Source: Acaryochloris sp. CCMEE 5410
GTDB lineage: Bacteria > Cyanobacteriota > Cyanobacteriia > Thermosynechococcales > Thermosynechococcaceae
Reading direction: 5' to 3'
NCBI RefSeq assembly: GCF_000238775.2
Contig: NZ_AFEJ02000001.1
Span: forward strand, 3,286,001 to 3,350,000
Length of the DNA: 64,000 bases
Of the stretch, positions 55,885 to 64,000 are shown one piece after another. The translations under genes and the position numbers were made by a program. The notes under the pieces were generated by a model that made no database searches, was not told where the DNA came from, and saw only the letters and a program-made list of their open reading frames with translations. Position 1 is the first letter of the stretch. Each line of letters opens with the position of its first letter.

Positions 55885-56577
55885 TTAACGGCGGGACTGA
55901 TCGTCATCAAACAGTCCCATCAGGGGACCGAGCAAGGCCCCAAATACAAATCCCCCAGCATGAGCCCAATAGGCCACCCCGCCCATATTCATGGGTGCAT
56001 TGAGGCTAGCGACGCTATTAAAGGCTTGCTGGGCAAACCAGAACCCTAAAAAGAATACGGCAGGCAGGTTAACCGTCCACCAGAAAAATCCTAGGGGAAT
56101 CAGGGTTAAGACCTCCGCTTTGGGAAATCGAATAATATAGGCCCCCATCACCCCTGCAATCGCACCACTGGCACCCAACGACGGAATCTCAGAATTGACG
56201 CTAAAAAACCATTGACTGAGGGCCGCTAAAGCTCCACAGCTCAGGTAAAACACCAGATATTTGACATGGCCCAGTTTGTCCTCAATATTATTCCCGAACA
56301 CCCACAGGAACAGCATATTCCCAGCAATATGCAAAATTCCCCCGTGCAGAAACTGGGAGGTAAACAGGGTAATCCAGGCGGGATGAGGCAAGGTCGTGGG
56401 TTCTCCCTGAAAACTCGCGGTCAATTCTCGGGGAACCACCGCCCACAAGCGGAAAAAGGCATCTAGCTCTGGACCCAAGCGCAATTCATGCAGGAAGACA
56501 ACGACATTGAGGGCAATCAGAACATAGGTAACAAAGGGCGTGATTCGAGTGGGGTTATTATCGCGTAGGGGTACCAC
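55885..56577 (-). CDS. Rhomboid intramembrane serine protease
   Basis: 230 residues with six hydrophobic helices. The catalytic Ser is in LGASGAIAG and the His in YWAHAGGFVFG. HGGILHIAGNMLFLWVFG is the conserved loop-1/TM2 block. It cleaves membrane proteins within the bilayer; its substrate is unknown. Confidence 0.92.
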   Translation of the reverse strand: MVPLRDNNPTRITPFVTYVLIALNVVVFLHELRLGPELDAFFRLWAVVPRELTASFQGEPTTLPHPAWITLFTSQFLHGGILHIAGNMLFLWVFGNNIEDKLGHVKYLVFYLSCGALAALSQWFFSVNSEIPSLGASGAIAGVMGAYIIRFPKAEVLTLIPLGFFWWTVNLPAVFFLGFWFAQQAFNSVASLNAPMNMGGVAYWAHAGGFVFGALLGPLMGLFDDDQSRR

Positions 56578-56709
56578 AGTTTTTTTTGATCGATTCCACT
56601 AAAAGTGCACTATTCTCTACATGGGGCCAAGTCGCTCTCCTGAGCTAAGCGATGGGTCTGACCAGGATTAGCGATTTCAGGAGCATAGGCTCTAAAAACC
56701 GGACAGGGC

Positions 56710-58557
56710 ATGACAGAGCAGGCAGCAGCACAGACACAACCCCTTCAGTTCATGTTAGCGGATACCGATCCGATCTTTCGGGTCGGGTTAAAAGCCTGCC
56801 TAGACGCCGTCGCCGATATTCAGGTCGTCGCTGAAGCCGACAATCCAGCCCAAGTGTTACAGCTGTTCTCAAGGCCATCTGCAGAAGAGGCCAGCCCAGA
56901 GGTCGATCCACAATCCCTAGATTTGCTGATTCTCGATATCAGTCGGGTCGGGGATACCGAAGCAAATGGCCTCCTCTGTCAACAGCTAAAGGGGCGCTAT
57001 CCCAATCTGGCTCTGTTTGTTCTATCGGCAACCCTCGACCCCGATCAGCTCACCAAACTGTGGCAAGTCGGCGTTGAAGGCTTTTGTCGGAAAGGCAGTG
57101 TCGATACCCCCACCTTAATCCAGCAATTTCGGCGAGCCAGTCAAGGCCAGCGGGTTTGGGACGCCGCTCAGAAGGCCCAGGCTCAGATCGTGCCGCAGCC
57201 CGATGCCCCGCCGCCGATGGTTACTCGAAATGTGACGGCCTTTACCCTGTTGCGGCAGGTGTTTATGCAAACGGGGTTAAAGCAAATTGAGCAAACCCTA
57301 GAGCAACTGCAAGCTCGCCGCCAAGGGGAAGCCTTAACCCAATGGCAACGCGCTGTAAATGAAGGGCGAGAGCGGGAATTACAATCCGTGCGCTGGCTGG
57401 TGCGGCAGTATATGGAACGCCAGAGTGGTACCGCTGAGGAAGAAGCCGTCTCAGACCCCGAAGAACCTGCTTTTTCTTGGGCCAATGTCGATCCCTGGGA
57501 AACCGATGAGTTAGCGGTCCCCTCGCGGATTACGGAAGTAAGTGACGGGGGGAACCTCGCTGCTCAGCCAGACATCACCACCGTGCTGATGGATGGATTG
57601 CTGGCTAAGCTCCCCACTAGCCTCACCAATCGCACCCAAGATCCATTAGAGATTGATATTCTCAAGGCCCAAAAACGCCAGGATTTATTTCTGATCGTGT
57701 TGAAGCAATTTGAAACCGTGGTGGAAGAGTTGCGCTATGCCCAAGTGACGCGATCGCAACTCGTTACCAAGCGTTCTAAACTTCTGCAAGACCTATGGCT
57801 TGGGTCTACCGCCGACTTTTTTGGCAAGTATTTGACTATCCCCTTATCTGCAGCGGTGAACACCCAGGGCTTAGAAGATATCGAAATTGTTAGTGTGCTC
57901 CAGCAAGATCAGGCCATTGTCAAAGCAGATATTCTCAACAAAATTCCTTTGGTAACGGAACTGTTGGATCACCTCCTGTTTAAAGCCCCCTTACTGGTTG
58001 ACAATACCCTGTCCGCCGTTGGTTCTCCTGAAGCCATGCTCCAGGCCGAAGCCCTGCTGAGTAACTTAGTCGTCAGTGTCGCCAATGGCGTGCTGCAGCC
58101 ATTGCTGAATCGCTTTGCCACCAATGAAGCGATTAAACAAAGTTTCTACGACCGTTCTTTAATTTCTACCCGAGATATTGAGCGGTTTCGCAACGCCCTC
58201 TCTAATCACTACCGGTCTCGACGCTTGTTCAAAGAGCCGACCGAAATCTTTGAAAGTCAGTATGGGCTCATCGTCTTTAGTGAGGCGGGGCTGCAGAAAA
58301 TTTCCGTCTATGGCTCCCGCGATCAGGAACTCAAGCAGCTCCAGGGCATTCGATTTTTTGTGACCTTGGCTTTAGAGGGGAGAGATGCGATCGCACCGCC
58401 ACTACAGGCCACCTTCACCTTTCTCGGTCGAGGAGTGGTTTATATCCTCACTCAAGTGATTGGCCGGGGCTTAGGTTTAATTGGGCGCGGCATCTTACAA
58501 GGGGTGGGTGGCACCTGGCAAGACATTTTCGTTAGCCGCAAAAGCCAGGAAAAATAG
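56710..58557 (+). CDS. Response regulator with DUF3685 output
   Basis: 615 residues. An N-terminal receiver (about 10-140) keeps LADTDP for metal binding, LLILDIS for the phosphoacceptor Asp, LSAT and CRKGS for the conserved Thr/Lys. The long remainder is DUF3685, found in cyanobacteria, with a hydrophobic C-terminal part (FTFLGRGVVYILTQVIGRGLGLIG) that may reach the membrane. No kinase gene is adjacent. A TATAGG-like promoter may precede it, but is not clear. Confidence 0.8.
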   Translation: MTEQAAAQTQPLQFMLADTDPIFRVGLKACLDAVADIQVVAEADNPAQVLQLFSRPSAEEASPEVDPQSLDLLILDISRVGDTEANGLLCQQLKGRYPNLALFVLSATLDPDQLTKLWQVGVEGFCRKGSVDTPTLIQQFRRASQGQRVWDAAQKAQAQIVPQPDAPPPMVTRNVTAFTLLRQVFMQTGLKQIEQTLEQLQARRQGEALTQWQRAVNEGRERELQSVRWLVRQYMERQSGTAEEEAVSDPEEPAFSWANVDPWETDELAVPSRITEVSDGGNLAAQPDITTVLMDGLLAKLPTSLTNRTQDPLEIDILKAQKRQDLFLIVLKQFETVVEELRYAQVTRSQLVTKRSKLLQDLWLGSTADFFGKYLTIPLSAAVNTQGLEDIEIVSVLQQDQAIVKADILNKIPLVTELLDHLLFKAPLLVDNTLSAVGSPEAMLQAEALLSNLVVSVANGVLQPLLNRFATNEAIKQSFYDRSLISTRDIERFRNALSNHYRSRRLFKEPTEIFESQYGLIVFSEAGLQKISVYGSRDQELKQLQGIRFFVTLALEGRDAIAPPLQATFTFLGRGVVYILTQVIGRGLGLIGRGILQGVGGTWQDIFVSRKSQEK

Positions 58558-58640
58558 CCTCCAGTCCGTAGATTCACGATCGCAATCCCTGAATATTCTC
58601 TTGGAATCGGTATATTCACTCTTCTCACTCCCAGAGGCCA

Positions 58641-59456
58641 GTGACTAAGATCGAAGCTCAGGATTTGAATAGGTTGAGCCCCATGATGCAAGTAGCCGAG
58701 TTGCTGGAGCGCTACGCTGCCGGAGAAAGAGATTTTTGCGAAATAGAGTTAAAAAATGCGGACTTAAGCCAGCAGAATTTATCTGGCGTCACATTTATTA
58801 AGTCCAAATTAAGCCATATGAATTTGGAGAATGCCTACTTATATGGGGTGAACTTCAAACACAGTTACATCGAAGATACCAACCTTGCGGGTGCCCAGCT
58901 TTGTGGAGCCAACCTATGGGGCGTTAATTTTCAGGGCAGTGTGCTGGCTGAGGCGAACCTCAGTGATGCCTATATCCGAGGGACCTATCTCCTCAAAGCA
59001 GATTTGAGTAAGGTGAATCTCCAGCGAGCCAATTTGCAGCGATCTTATCTATGGGGTGCAACCCTGAATCATGCCGATATGCGGGACGCCAATTTAACTG
59101 GAGCAAACTTAGATTCGGCGACCTTAATGTTTGCCGATCTGAGCGAAGCCAACTGCCAAGATAGCTCTATGAAAGGGGCGAATTTAAGTGGGGCTTGCCT
59201 GATTGGCGCTTGTCTCGATCGCGTTAACCTGAGCCACGCCAACCTGAGTATGGCCGAACTCAGCGAAGCACGAATGAAGTTTGCCCAACTGACGGACGCT
59301 ATTTTTCAGCAAGCGAACTTGAGCAGCACCAATTTGGCCTATGCCCAAGTGCAGCTCCAGAGACTGCGAGACGCCATCTTATCTCGTACTATTTTGCCGG
59401 ATCAGCGGGTGGTCAATAGCCTGGCCCCAGCGATGGTCGCTAGCGTCACACACTAA
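58641..59456 (+). CDS. Pentapeptide-repeat protein, cytosolic
   Basis: 271 residues. Residues about 40-235 are pentapeptide repeats (A(D/N)LxG pattern, e.g. NLAGAQLCGANLWGVNF), building a square beta-helix. There is no signal peptide. The GTG start at 58641 has AGAGG 6-7 bases upstream. The function is unknown; the fold can mimic DNA or act as a scaffold. It overlaps the convergent NADAR gene by 11 bases. Confidence 0.88.
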   Translation: MTKIEAQDLNRLSPMMQVAELLERYAAGERDFCEIELKNADLSQQNLSGVTFIKSKLSHMNLENAYLYGVNFKHSYIEDTNLAGAQLCGANLWGVNFQGSVLAEANLSDAYIRGTYLLKADLSKVNLQRANLQRSYLWGATLNHADMRDANLTGANLDSATLMFADLSEANCQDSSMKGANLSGACLIGACLDRVNLSHANLSMAELSEARMKFAQLTDAIFQQANLSSTNLAYAQVQLQRLRDAILSRTILPDQRVVNSLAPAMVASVTH

Positions 59457-59916
59457 TCGCCCCGGTTTGAATCAACTGGCGAATCTCTTGGCGAACTTGC
59501 ATTAAGATTTTTCCCAGCTGGTTCTGCCCCTGACCATCGGCACCGCATCCCCAATAGGGATCTAAAGGCGAATTTTCCACAATCAATTCATCCCCTGTGG
59601 ATAATAGTTCCGCCTGAATCGTCGGATGGGTCAAGAATTTAGTGCGCACGGCAGCATACATAATCTCAGGCTTGATCACATCCCAATCGGCCTGCTCGGT
59701 ATAAAGGGGATTACGACCCAGGGCTGCTGCAGCTTCAGGGGTCGATGCCTGTCGAATCTTGTCGCATAAGGCTTGGTGGGGCGTACCTTGGTATTTTTGG
59801 GCTTGATAGTAATGTTCTGAGGTCGGCCAGGTCTGTCCTTGCAGGTCAATACTATGAAGTGAAAAATTGGAAAAACATCCGTAAGGATCCTGGACTTTGT
59901 AGAAGAAAATGGTCAT
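59446..59916 (-). CDS. NADAR/YbiA-family N-glycosidase
   Basis: 156 residues. The N-terminal FFYKVQDPYGCFSNFS, the TSEHYYQAQKY block and the PYWGCGADGQGQNQLG end are characteristic. YbiA relatives break down reactive riboflavin intermediates; NADAR domains can also reverse ADP-ribosylation. The length is normal. Confidence 0.9.
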   Translation of the reverse strand: MTIFFYKVQDPYGCFSNFSLHSIDLQGQTWPTSEHYYQAQKYQGTPHQALCDKIRQASTPEAAAALGRNPLYTEQADWDVIKPEIMYAAVRTKFLTHPTIQAELLSTGDELIVENSPLDPYWGCGADGQGQNQLGKILMQVRQEIRQLIQTGAISV

Positions 59917-60429
59917 CCTCAGCTAACTTACCCGACTATCTCTTTCTATGATGACAGCAAACCTGACTTAGGAAGGACGTTCTTTTCCCTGGGGTAGACC
60001 TGGGGTAGACAAAATCAATGCTGGTGAAGGGTCGCTTCCCACCCCTAAATGGCAGCCACCCCACTCACTATGCCCAAGGATAGGTAGCGAAGCAGCACAT
60101 CCAAACTATCTCCCCTTTTGCAGAAGGATCAGCATCCATTTTGCTACAACGGCTCATCAGCCTCTTCAAGACCATGGTTCTTTTTCCCGAAGATTACCTC
60201 ATACTCAAATAATGGCTCTGGGCATCTTATACCAGCGGCTGGTGATGCCAGACTTGCTATCGCTTTACTCAACACCAGACACTTCAATTCCTACACATCA
60301 CCATACCTGTAAATTTTTGAAAGATTTAGGTTAAAGCTCCCAAAAAAAGATATTTTTCTGAGTGGTTATACATCATTTAAGCCCACTATTTTTCACGTTA
60401 GATAATCCTTCAAACATCAGACCTCACCT
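59917..60429. other. Intergenic region with an 11-base tandem duplication
   Basis: CTGGGGTAGAC is repeated back to back at 59989-60010. An open frame at 60118-60312 lacks a start signal and homology. No RNA was recognised. Confidence 0.5.
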
Positions 60430-60774
60430 ATGGAAAAGATCGACATGTTAGTGACCACAACGGATGTCATTCAAGGCGCTGTAATCGATAGCTATTGCGG
60501 CATTGTTACTGCTGAAGTTGTGTATGGCAGTAATGCCCTGCGCGATTTTTTTGCTGGCATTCGCGATATTATCGGCGGTCGCACCGCCAGCTACGAGCGC
60601 GTGTTTGAAAAGGGACAGCAGGATGCCATCTCTGAGCTGGAAAAACGGGCAGATCGGTTAGGGGCAAATGCGGTGATCGGTGTGCGGGTCAGTACGGACA
60701 CCATTAATATTGATGAAACTGGAGTTTTACTGTTAATCACCGCCACTGGGACAGCCGTGAAAATGGCTCGCTAA
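60430..60774 (+). CDS. YbjQ/UPF0145-family protein
   Basis: 114 residues. The family pattern of IQGAVIDSYCGIVTAEVVYG and ADRLGANAVIGVRVSTD is present. The family is thought to form pentameric rings and may bind metal; its role is unclear. The length is typical. Confidence 0.88.
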   Translation: MEKIDMLVTTTDVIQGAVIDSYCGIVTAEVVYGSNALRDFFAGIRDIIGGRTASYERVFEKGQQDAISELEKRADRLGANAVIGVRVSTDTINIDETGVLLLITATGTAVKMAR

Positions 60775-60846
60775 AATTCCTTCCCTTTAGCTGAATCTGC
60801 TACAGTACGGTTTGGAGCTGTCGCGACGGAATTAAAAGAAAAACGC

Positions 60847-61359
60847 ATGAGATTTGGTGTTTTTGCGATTGCACTCACCCTCGGGGTGACTTTAGGTAGC
60901 TCAGCTCTTGCTGCCGATCCTAAACATGTTGCTCAGCTCAAACAGGTCAACTCCTGTGAAGGCTGCGATCTCAGTGGCGCTGATTTAAGTGGACTCATTC
61001 TAATCCGTGCTAATCTCCGCAATGCCAACTTGAAAGGGGCAAACCTTCGCAATACCTCGTTACTCCTCAGTAATTTAGAAAACGCCAACCTAGAAAACGC
61101 GAATTTCACCGCCGCCTACCTATACGGCAGCAACTTAGAAAACACCCAGCTCACCAGCACTGACTTTACCCAAGCTGTTTTACGGAGTGCTAAATTACAA
61201 GGCGCTGACGTGTGTACGGCCACCCTTGCCGGAGCGGACTTGACAGATGCTGACGTCGATTTAGACGACTGTCCCCTTGCCTCACCCTCCAGCGCTACAG
61301 AGCCAGAGACTCCAGAAGAAGAATCCTTGATCAAAGATACGCTACCAGAGACTCCTTAA
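60847..61359 (+). CDS. Exported pentapeptide-repeat protein
   Basis: 170 residues. A signal peptide (MRFGVFAIALTLGVTL, cleavage near ALAAD) precedes pentapeptide repeats (residues about 35-130; e.g. LSGADLSGLILIRANL). The tail is acidic and Pro-rich. It is followed 15-18 bases later by a gamma-glutamylcyclotransferase-like gene. Confidence 0.87.
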   Translation: MRFGVFAIALTLGVTLGSSALAADPKHVAQLKQVNSCEGCDLSGADLSGLILIRANLRNANLKGANLRNTSLLLSNLENANLENANFTAAYLYGSNLENTQLTSTDFTQAVLRSAKLQGADVCTATLAGADLTDADVDLDDCPLASPSSATEPETPEEESLIKDTLPETP

Positions 61360-61373
61360 TCTGAATCGGGTTG

Positions 61374-61847
61374 GTGACTGTCCATCTGTTCACCTACGGC
61401 ACCCTTACCCTTCCCGAAGTGATGCAAGCGGTCACCGGTCAAATTTTCCCAGCCACAGACGCTCTGTTGCCTGGGTACGAGCGCTTTTGTGTAGTGGATC
61501 AACTCTACCCAGGCATGATCAGAACGGGGCACCAGTCTACCCTGGGCAGAATTTATTTCAATATCGATCCCGTGTCCCTAGACCGCCTCGATTATTTCGA
61601 AGGGGATCTGTATATCCGACAAGCGGTAACGGTCGTTCTTCCCGAATACTCTACGCTATATGCTGATACCTATGTTATCCCGCCTAGCCACAGGAACCAG
61701 TTATCTCACAACTCTTGGAGCGCAGACCAGTTTCGCAGCTTGCATCTGCCTCAGTTTTTAGTTCAAGTCCATCATTGGATGGATGAATACGCTGGGAACT
61801 CATCCCCTGCACCGGACGAATCCGATACTTGGTATCCAGAGCCATAA
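61374..61847 (+). CDS. Gamma-glutamylcyclotransferase-like protein
   Basis: 157 residues. The FTYGTLTLPE motif near the start and the LDRLDYFEGDLYIR block define the AIG2/GGCT fold. It may cyclise gamma-glutamyl amines to 5-oxoproline. A GTG at 61374 or a TTG at 61371 may start translation. Confidence 0.85.
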   Translation: MTVHLFTYGTLTLPEVMQAVTGQIFPATDALLPGYERFCVVDQLYPGMIRTGHQSTLGRIYFNIDPVSLDRLDYFEGDLYIRQAVTVVLPEYSTLYADTYVIPPSHRNQLSHNSWSADQFRSLHLPQFLVQVHHWMDEYAGNSSPAPDESDTWYPEP

Positions 61848-61890
61848 AAAAATCAGTCCTCTTCACTCGGGGAGCCATCTAGAGGACTGA
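61844..61890 (-). terminator. Intrinsic terminator for the minus-strand gene at 61925
   Basis: Read minus, TCAGTCCTCT pairs with AGAGGACTGA across an 18-base loop and is followed by TTTTTTTA, a complete stem plus U tract. It lies 35 bases after the stop of the exported small protein. On the plus strand the same hairpin follows the cyclotransferase-like gene, without a U tract. Confidence 0.88.
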
Positions 61891-61924
61891 AGTTAGACAT
61901 GAGGATCTCTAAAAAAACGCCAAC

Positions 61925-62245
61925 TTAAGGTTTTTGATAGGTCGCTACCACCTCTGGTTGAGCCTTTTGGTCCGCCGCTATCGGCTGGGTTTCTTGCACT
62001 TCGGGAGCCGAGGCTTTAAAGGTAAAGCCTAAGCGTGACTCTTCTACCGGATTGTCAGGAGAATGCTTGGGAGCAGATGTGGCGGACAGATGGCGGCACC
62101 CAGCAGGCACAACTTTGACAATGGACGCCGCACCATTGGGACCACAGGTCACTAAAGTCCCTGCATGAGCGGTTTGTGCTAAGGCCGATGCACTGGCTAA
62201 AGAGCCAAAAATCAAAGCAGTATGAAGCAAGGCTTTTGTATTCAT
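61925..62245 (-). CDS. Exported small protein of unknown function
   Basis: 106 residues with a clear signal peptide (MNTKALLHTALIFGSLAS, cleavage near AHAGT). Two cysteines (VTCGPNG, AGCRHL) could pair. The rest is low-complexity. No homology was recognised; it may be cyanobacterium-specific. Confidence 0.7.
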   Translation of the reverse strand: MNTKALLHTALIFGSLASASALAQTAHAGTLVTCGPNGAASIVKVVPAGCRHLSATSAPKHSPDNPVEESRLGFTFKASAPEVQETQPIAADQKAQPEVVATYQKP

Positions 62246-62651
62246 CTTACTGACCTACTTATTGTCTCATTTGCTATGAGAGTAGTATGCACGTCCTAAC
62301 TGAGGTCAGCCTGAAAAATGTATTAGATTATACTGATTTACTTTATCTAAGTTAACGATTGTCCCCCATATCCAGCCCTTGAAGCGCACGTTCAGATGAC
62401 ATTTTGTGTGGGTAAAATTTTGAATCTTACCTATCCTCTTCAAGATTCAGCATACTGCCCCAGCAGCTCATTGTCTGACCTTCAAACTCAGCTCTGAAGC
62501 GTCGAAAGCTCGCTTCAGAGTGGGAATCCTAACTAGTAGCAGGCTAGATCACCGCCGACCCATAGCTGGGGACCACACTTCTCTTCAAACCATCCACCAG
62601 TTGGGAGGACGAAGGATCAGCCTATCCATCCTCTATCTTGTCTAGACCTTA
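62246..62651. other. Intergenic region with one hairpin
   Basis: A 10-base stem CTCTGAAGCG (62492-62501) with CGCTTCAGAG (62511-62520) lies in a 406-base gap between divergent genes. No gene is seen on either strand. Both promoters should be here. Confidence 0.55.
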
Positions 62652-64000
62652 ATGAAAACATCGGTAGAACTCTCCCAGTCTGTCTCAGATCGTCTATCTG
62701 CCTTAATGGACCAAGGGTTCTATCTCCAGGCCTATGACTTATGCCAGTCCGTTGATCTGCGGTCGACGGGGCCAGACACTACCACCCAACTGTTGGTAGG
62801 TCGCCTCACAGGGGCTCTAGGCGCGCCCCGACAACGAGCAGCGATATTACTTCGAGCTTGGCGGCGGAATCCAGCGGATCCAGATGCATTGTATTACTAC
62901 ATCAGTACGATGCTTTGGCGGCAGGGTCCCTTAGCAGCCTATCGTCTGATTCAAAAGCATCAATCGCAATTTGATCACTTCACTCCATATCAACAAGCCC
63001 AGTGGCTGGGGTTACAAGCCCAGGTGGTTTTAGAATTCCGAGACTTTGATCGAACGGACGCCTACCTCCAAGAAGCAGAGACCCTAGCCCCAGAGGATCC
63101 TTGGATCACCCTTTTACAGTCCCGTTTATGGGAGCAAGAAGATCGATATCCAGACGCCTTAGCCATGGCCCAAAAAGCCTTAGCACAGCATCTATGGTAT
63201 CGTCCTGCCGTATTGGCAACAGCCCATTTATATACCCTCTTAAACCAAGATGACCAAGCGCTGGAACTCCTCCAGCAGGCCACCACGCAGCTAGAGAGTG
63301 GTGATATCTGGGCCCAACTCGCTGCGCTCCAACTGGAGCTGGGGCAGTATACACAAGCTCAGCACAGTTATCAGCAATACGAACAAGCCTGTCCTCTCCT
63401 GGACAAGGCCGGGCAATCTCGACTATGGTCTGCCCAAGCTGACATTGCCTACCAGAGGGGGGATTTTAATCAAGCCCATCACTTGGCTCAGAAATTAACG
63501 GAGTACCCCTACTATCAGTCTTTAGCCCAACGCCTGCTGGAGCTACCCGAGGGAGAACGGGTGATTTTACCCGTCGGTTTTGTCCGTCAGCACCACATGA
63601 CTTGTGCCCCCGCCACTTTGACCACCCTTTGTGCCTATTGGGGCACCACGGTGGATCACCAGCAACTCGCGGACAGCATCTGCTACAACGGCACATCTAG
63701 CTACAGTGAGCGGGATTGGGCCAGTCAGCAAGGATGGGCGGTTTGCGAATTTACGGTGACCTGGGACAGCATTATCCAGCTGATTGATGCTGGTATCCCG
63801 TTTACCCTCAGTACCGTTGAAGCCACGTCAGCCCACTTACAAGCCGTGATTGGCTATGACAGTCGCTTGCAGACCCTGATTATTCGTGACCCTTACCATC
63901 GGGGTATCGTTGAACCCTGGGCCAAGGAATTTCTGGAACGATATCAGGCGTCTGGTCCCCGAGGTATGGTGCTCTTGCCACCAGAGAAAGCGGGCTTGTT
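62652..64000 (+). CDS. TPR protein with C39-like peptidase domain, cut by window edge
   Basis: The frame opens with ATG at 62652 and stays open to the last base, giving at least 449 residues. TPR-like helices run to about residue 300 (e.g. AMAQKALAQHLWYRPAVL, DIWAQLAALQLELGQY). A C39-like papain-fold domain follows, with the nucleophile Cys in RQHHMTCAPATLTTLCAYWG and the expected His near VIGYD. Such domains cleave leader peptides or bind their like. The C-terminus is missing. Confidence 0.85.
   Translation, partial: MKTSVELSQSVSDRLSALMDQGFYLQAYDLCQSVDLRSTGPDTTTQLLVGRLTGALGAPRQRAAILLRAWRRNPADPDALYYYISTMLWRQGPLAAYRLIQKHQSQFDHFTPYQQAQWLGLQAQVVLEFRDFDRTDAYLQEAETLAPEDPWITLLQSRLWEQEDRYPDALAMAQKALAQHLWYRPAVLATAHLYTLLNQDDQALELLQQATTQLESGDIWAQLAALQLELGQYTQAQHSYQQYEQACPLLDKAGQSRLWSAQADIAYQRGDFNQAHHLAQKLTEYPYYQSLAQRLLELPEGERVILPVGFVRQHHMTCAPATLTTLCAYWGTTVDHQQLADSICYNGTSSYSERDWASQQGWAVCEFTVTWDSIIQLIDAGIPFTLSTVEATSAHLQAVIGYDSRLQTLIIRDPYHRGIVEPWAKEFLERYQASGPRGMVLLPPEKAGL

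Noticed and set aside
60118-60312. 64-codon open frame downstream of the NADAR gene
   Set aside because: No ribosome binding site, no homology and an unlikely composition; treated as chance.
63062-63696. Minus-strand open frames near the right edge
   Set aside because: They are antisense shadows of the TPR/C39 gene, which has clear domain motifs on the plus strand.

Overview
The window looks like a chromosomal segment of a unicellular or filamentous cyanobacterium. It has HIP1 octamers (GCGATCGC, e.g. 8903-8910), many cyanobacterium-centred families (DUF3326, DUF1400, DUF5691, DUF3685, GUN4, stand-alone plant-type ferredoxin, EAL/WecG glycosyltransferase) and the gene order tRNA-Ser / rpmB. 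Base composition and the heavy load of decayed insertion sequences would suit an Acaryochloris-like genome, but species is not provable from the sequence alone. Neither edge of the window is a gene boundary: a GT4 glycosyltransferase is cut at the left and a TPR/C39 protein at the right.

Region by region. 1-3.4 kb: end of a GT4 gene, then a minus-strand operon of a RimB-like retropepsin, a RimK-type ATP-grasp ligase and an M14-type deacylase. 3.5-9.0 kb: a graveyard. One NarL-type response regulator is split by two different insertion sequences with exact target duplications and capped by an IS630-type element. The far side of that element enters a different, also broken gene (an MscS-like/TM-helix channel protein) that carries a 164-bp MITE with perfect ends. 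9.2-11.5 kb: two DUF1400 exported proteins and a TPR protein. 11.6-13.2 kb: a GC-rich palindromic island, a MITE-like element, remnants of a toxin-antitoxin pair, a frameshifted Uma2 nuclease and the tail of an S24/LexA-like gene. 13.4-28.5 kb: core genes: tRNA-Thr, SWIM/DUF5691 pair, a degenerate EAL domain fused to a WecG/TagA glycosyltransferase, TerB-like and M23 proteins, two ferredoxin-type proteins, FHA protein, DUF3326, CPBP protease, sigma-like protein, tRNA-Ser, L28, 2'-5' RNA ligase-like protein, NDH-2 and a 2-Cys peroxiredoxin.

28.7-45.5 kb is a polysaccharide locus. It holds a GT2 with membrane tail, a split GT4, a GlpD-like flavoprotein, a YdjM-like membrane hydrolase, a PHP-like protein, a methyltransferase, an SDR epimerase, an FkbH-type HAD protein with its own acyl carrier protein and a hexapeptide acyltransferase, another GT4, a NodB-type deacetylase, a Wzx-type flippase and an FG-GAP-like lipoprotein. 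The FkbH/ACP/acyltransferase trio suggests that a glyceryl group, built on an ACP, is transferred to a surface glycan. This is inference, but specific and testable.

46.9-64 kb mixes a Crp/Fnr regulator, a bacterial dynamin, an ArsR/SRPBCC pair with a visible operator, a NACHT NTPase ending in a GUN4 domain (an NLR-like candidate defence or signalling protein), a DUF559 nuclease whose C-terminus is encoded by a palindromic repeat present twice more next door, a rhomboid protease, a response regulator with DUF3685, two pentapeptide-repeat proteins, a NADAR protein, a YbjQ-family protein and a gamma-glutamylcyclotransferase-like protein. No rRNA genes and no CRISPR array were seen.
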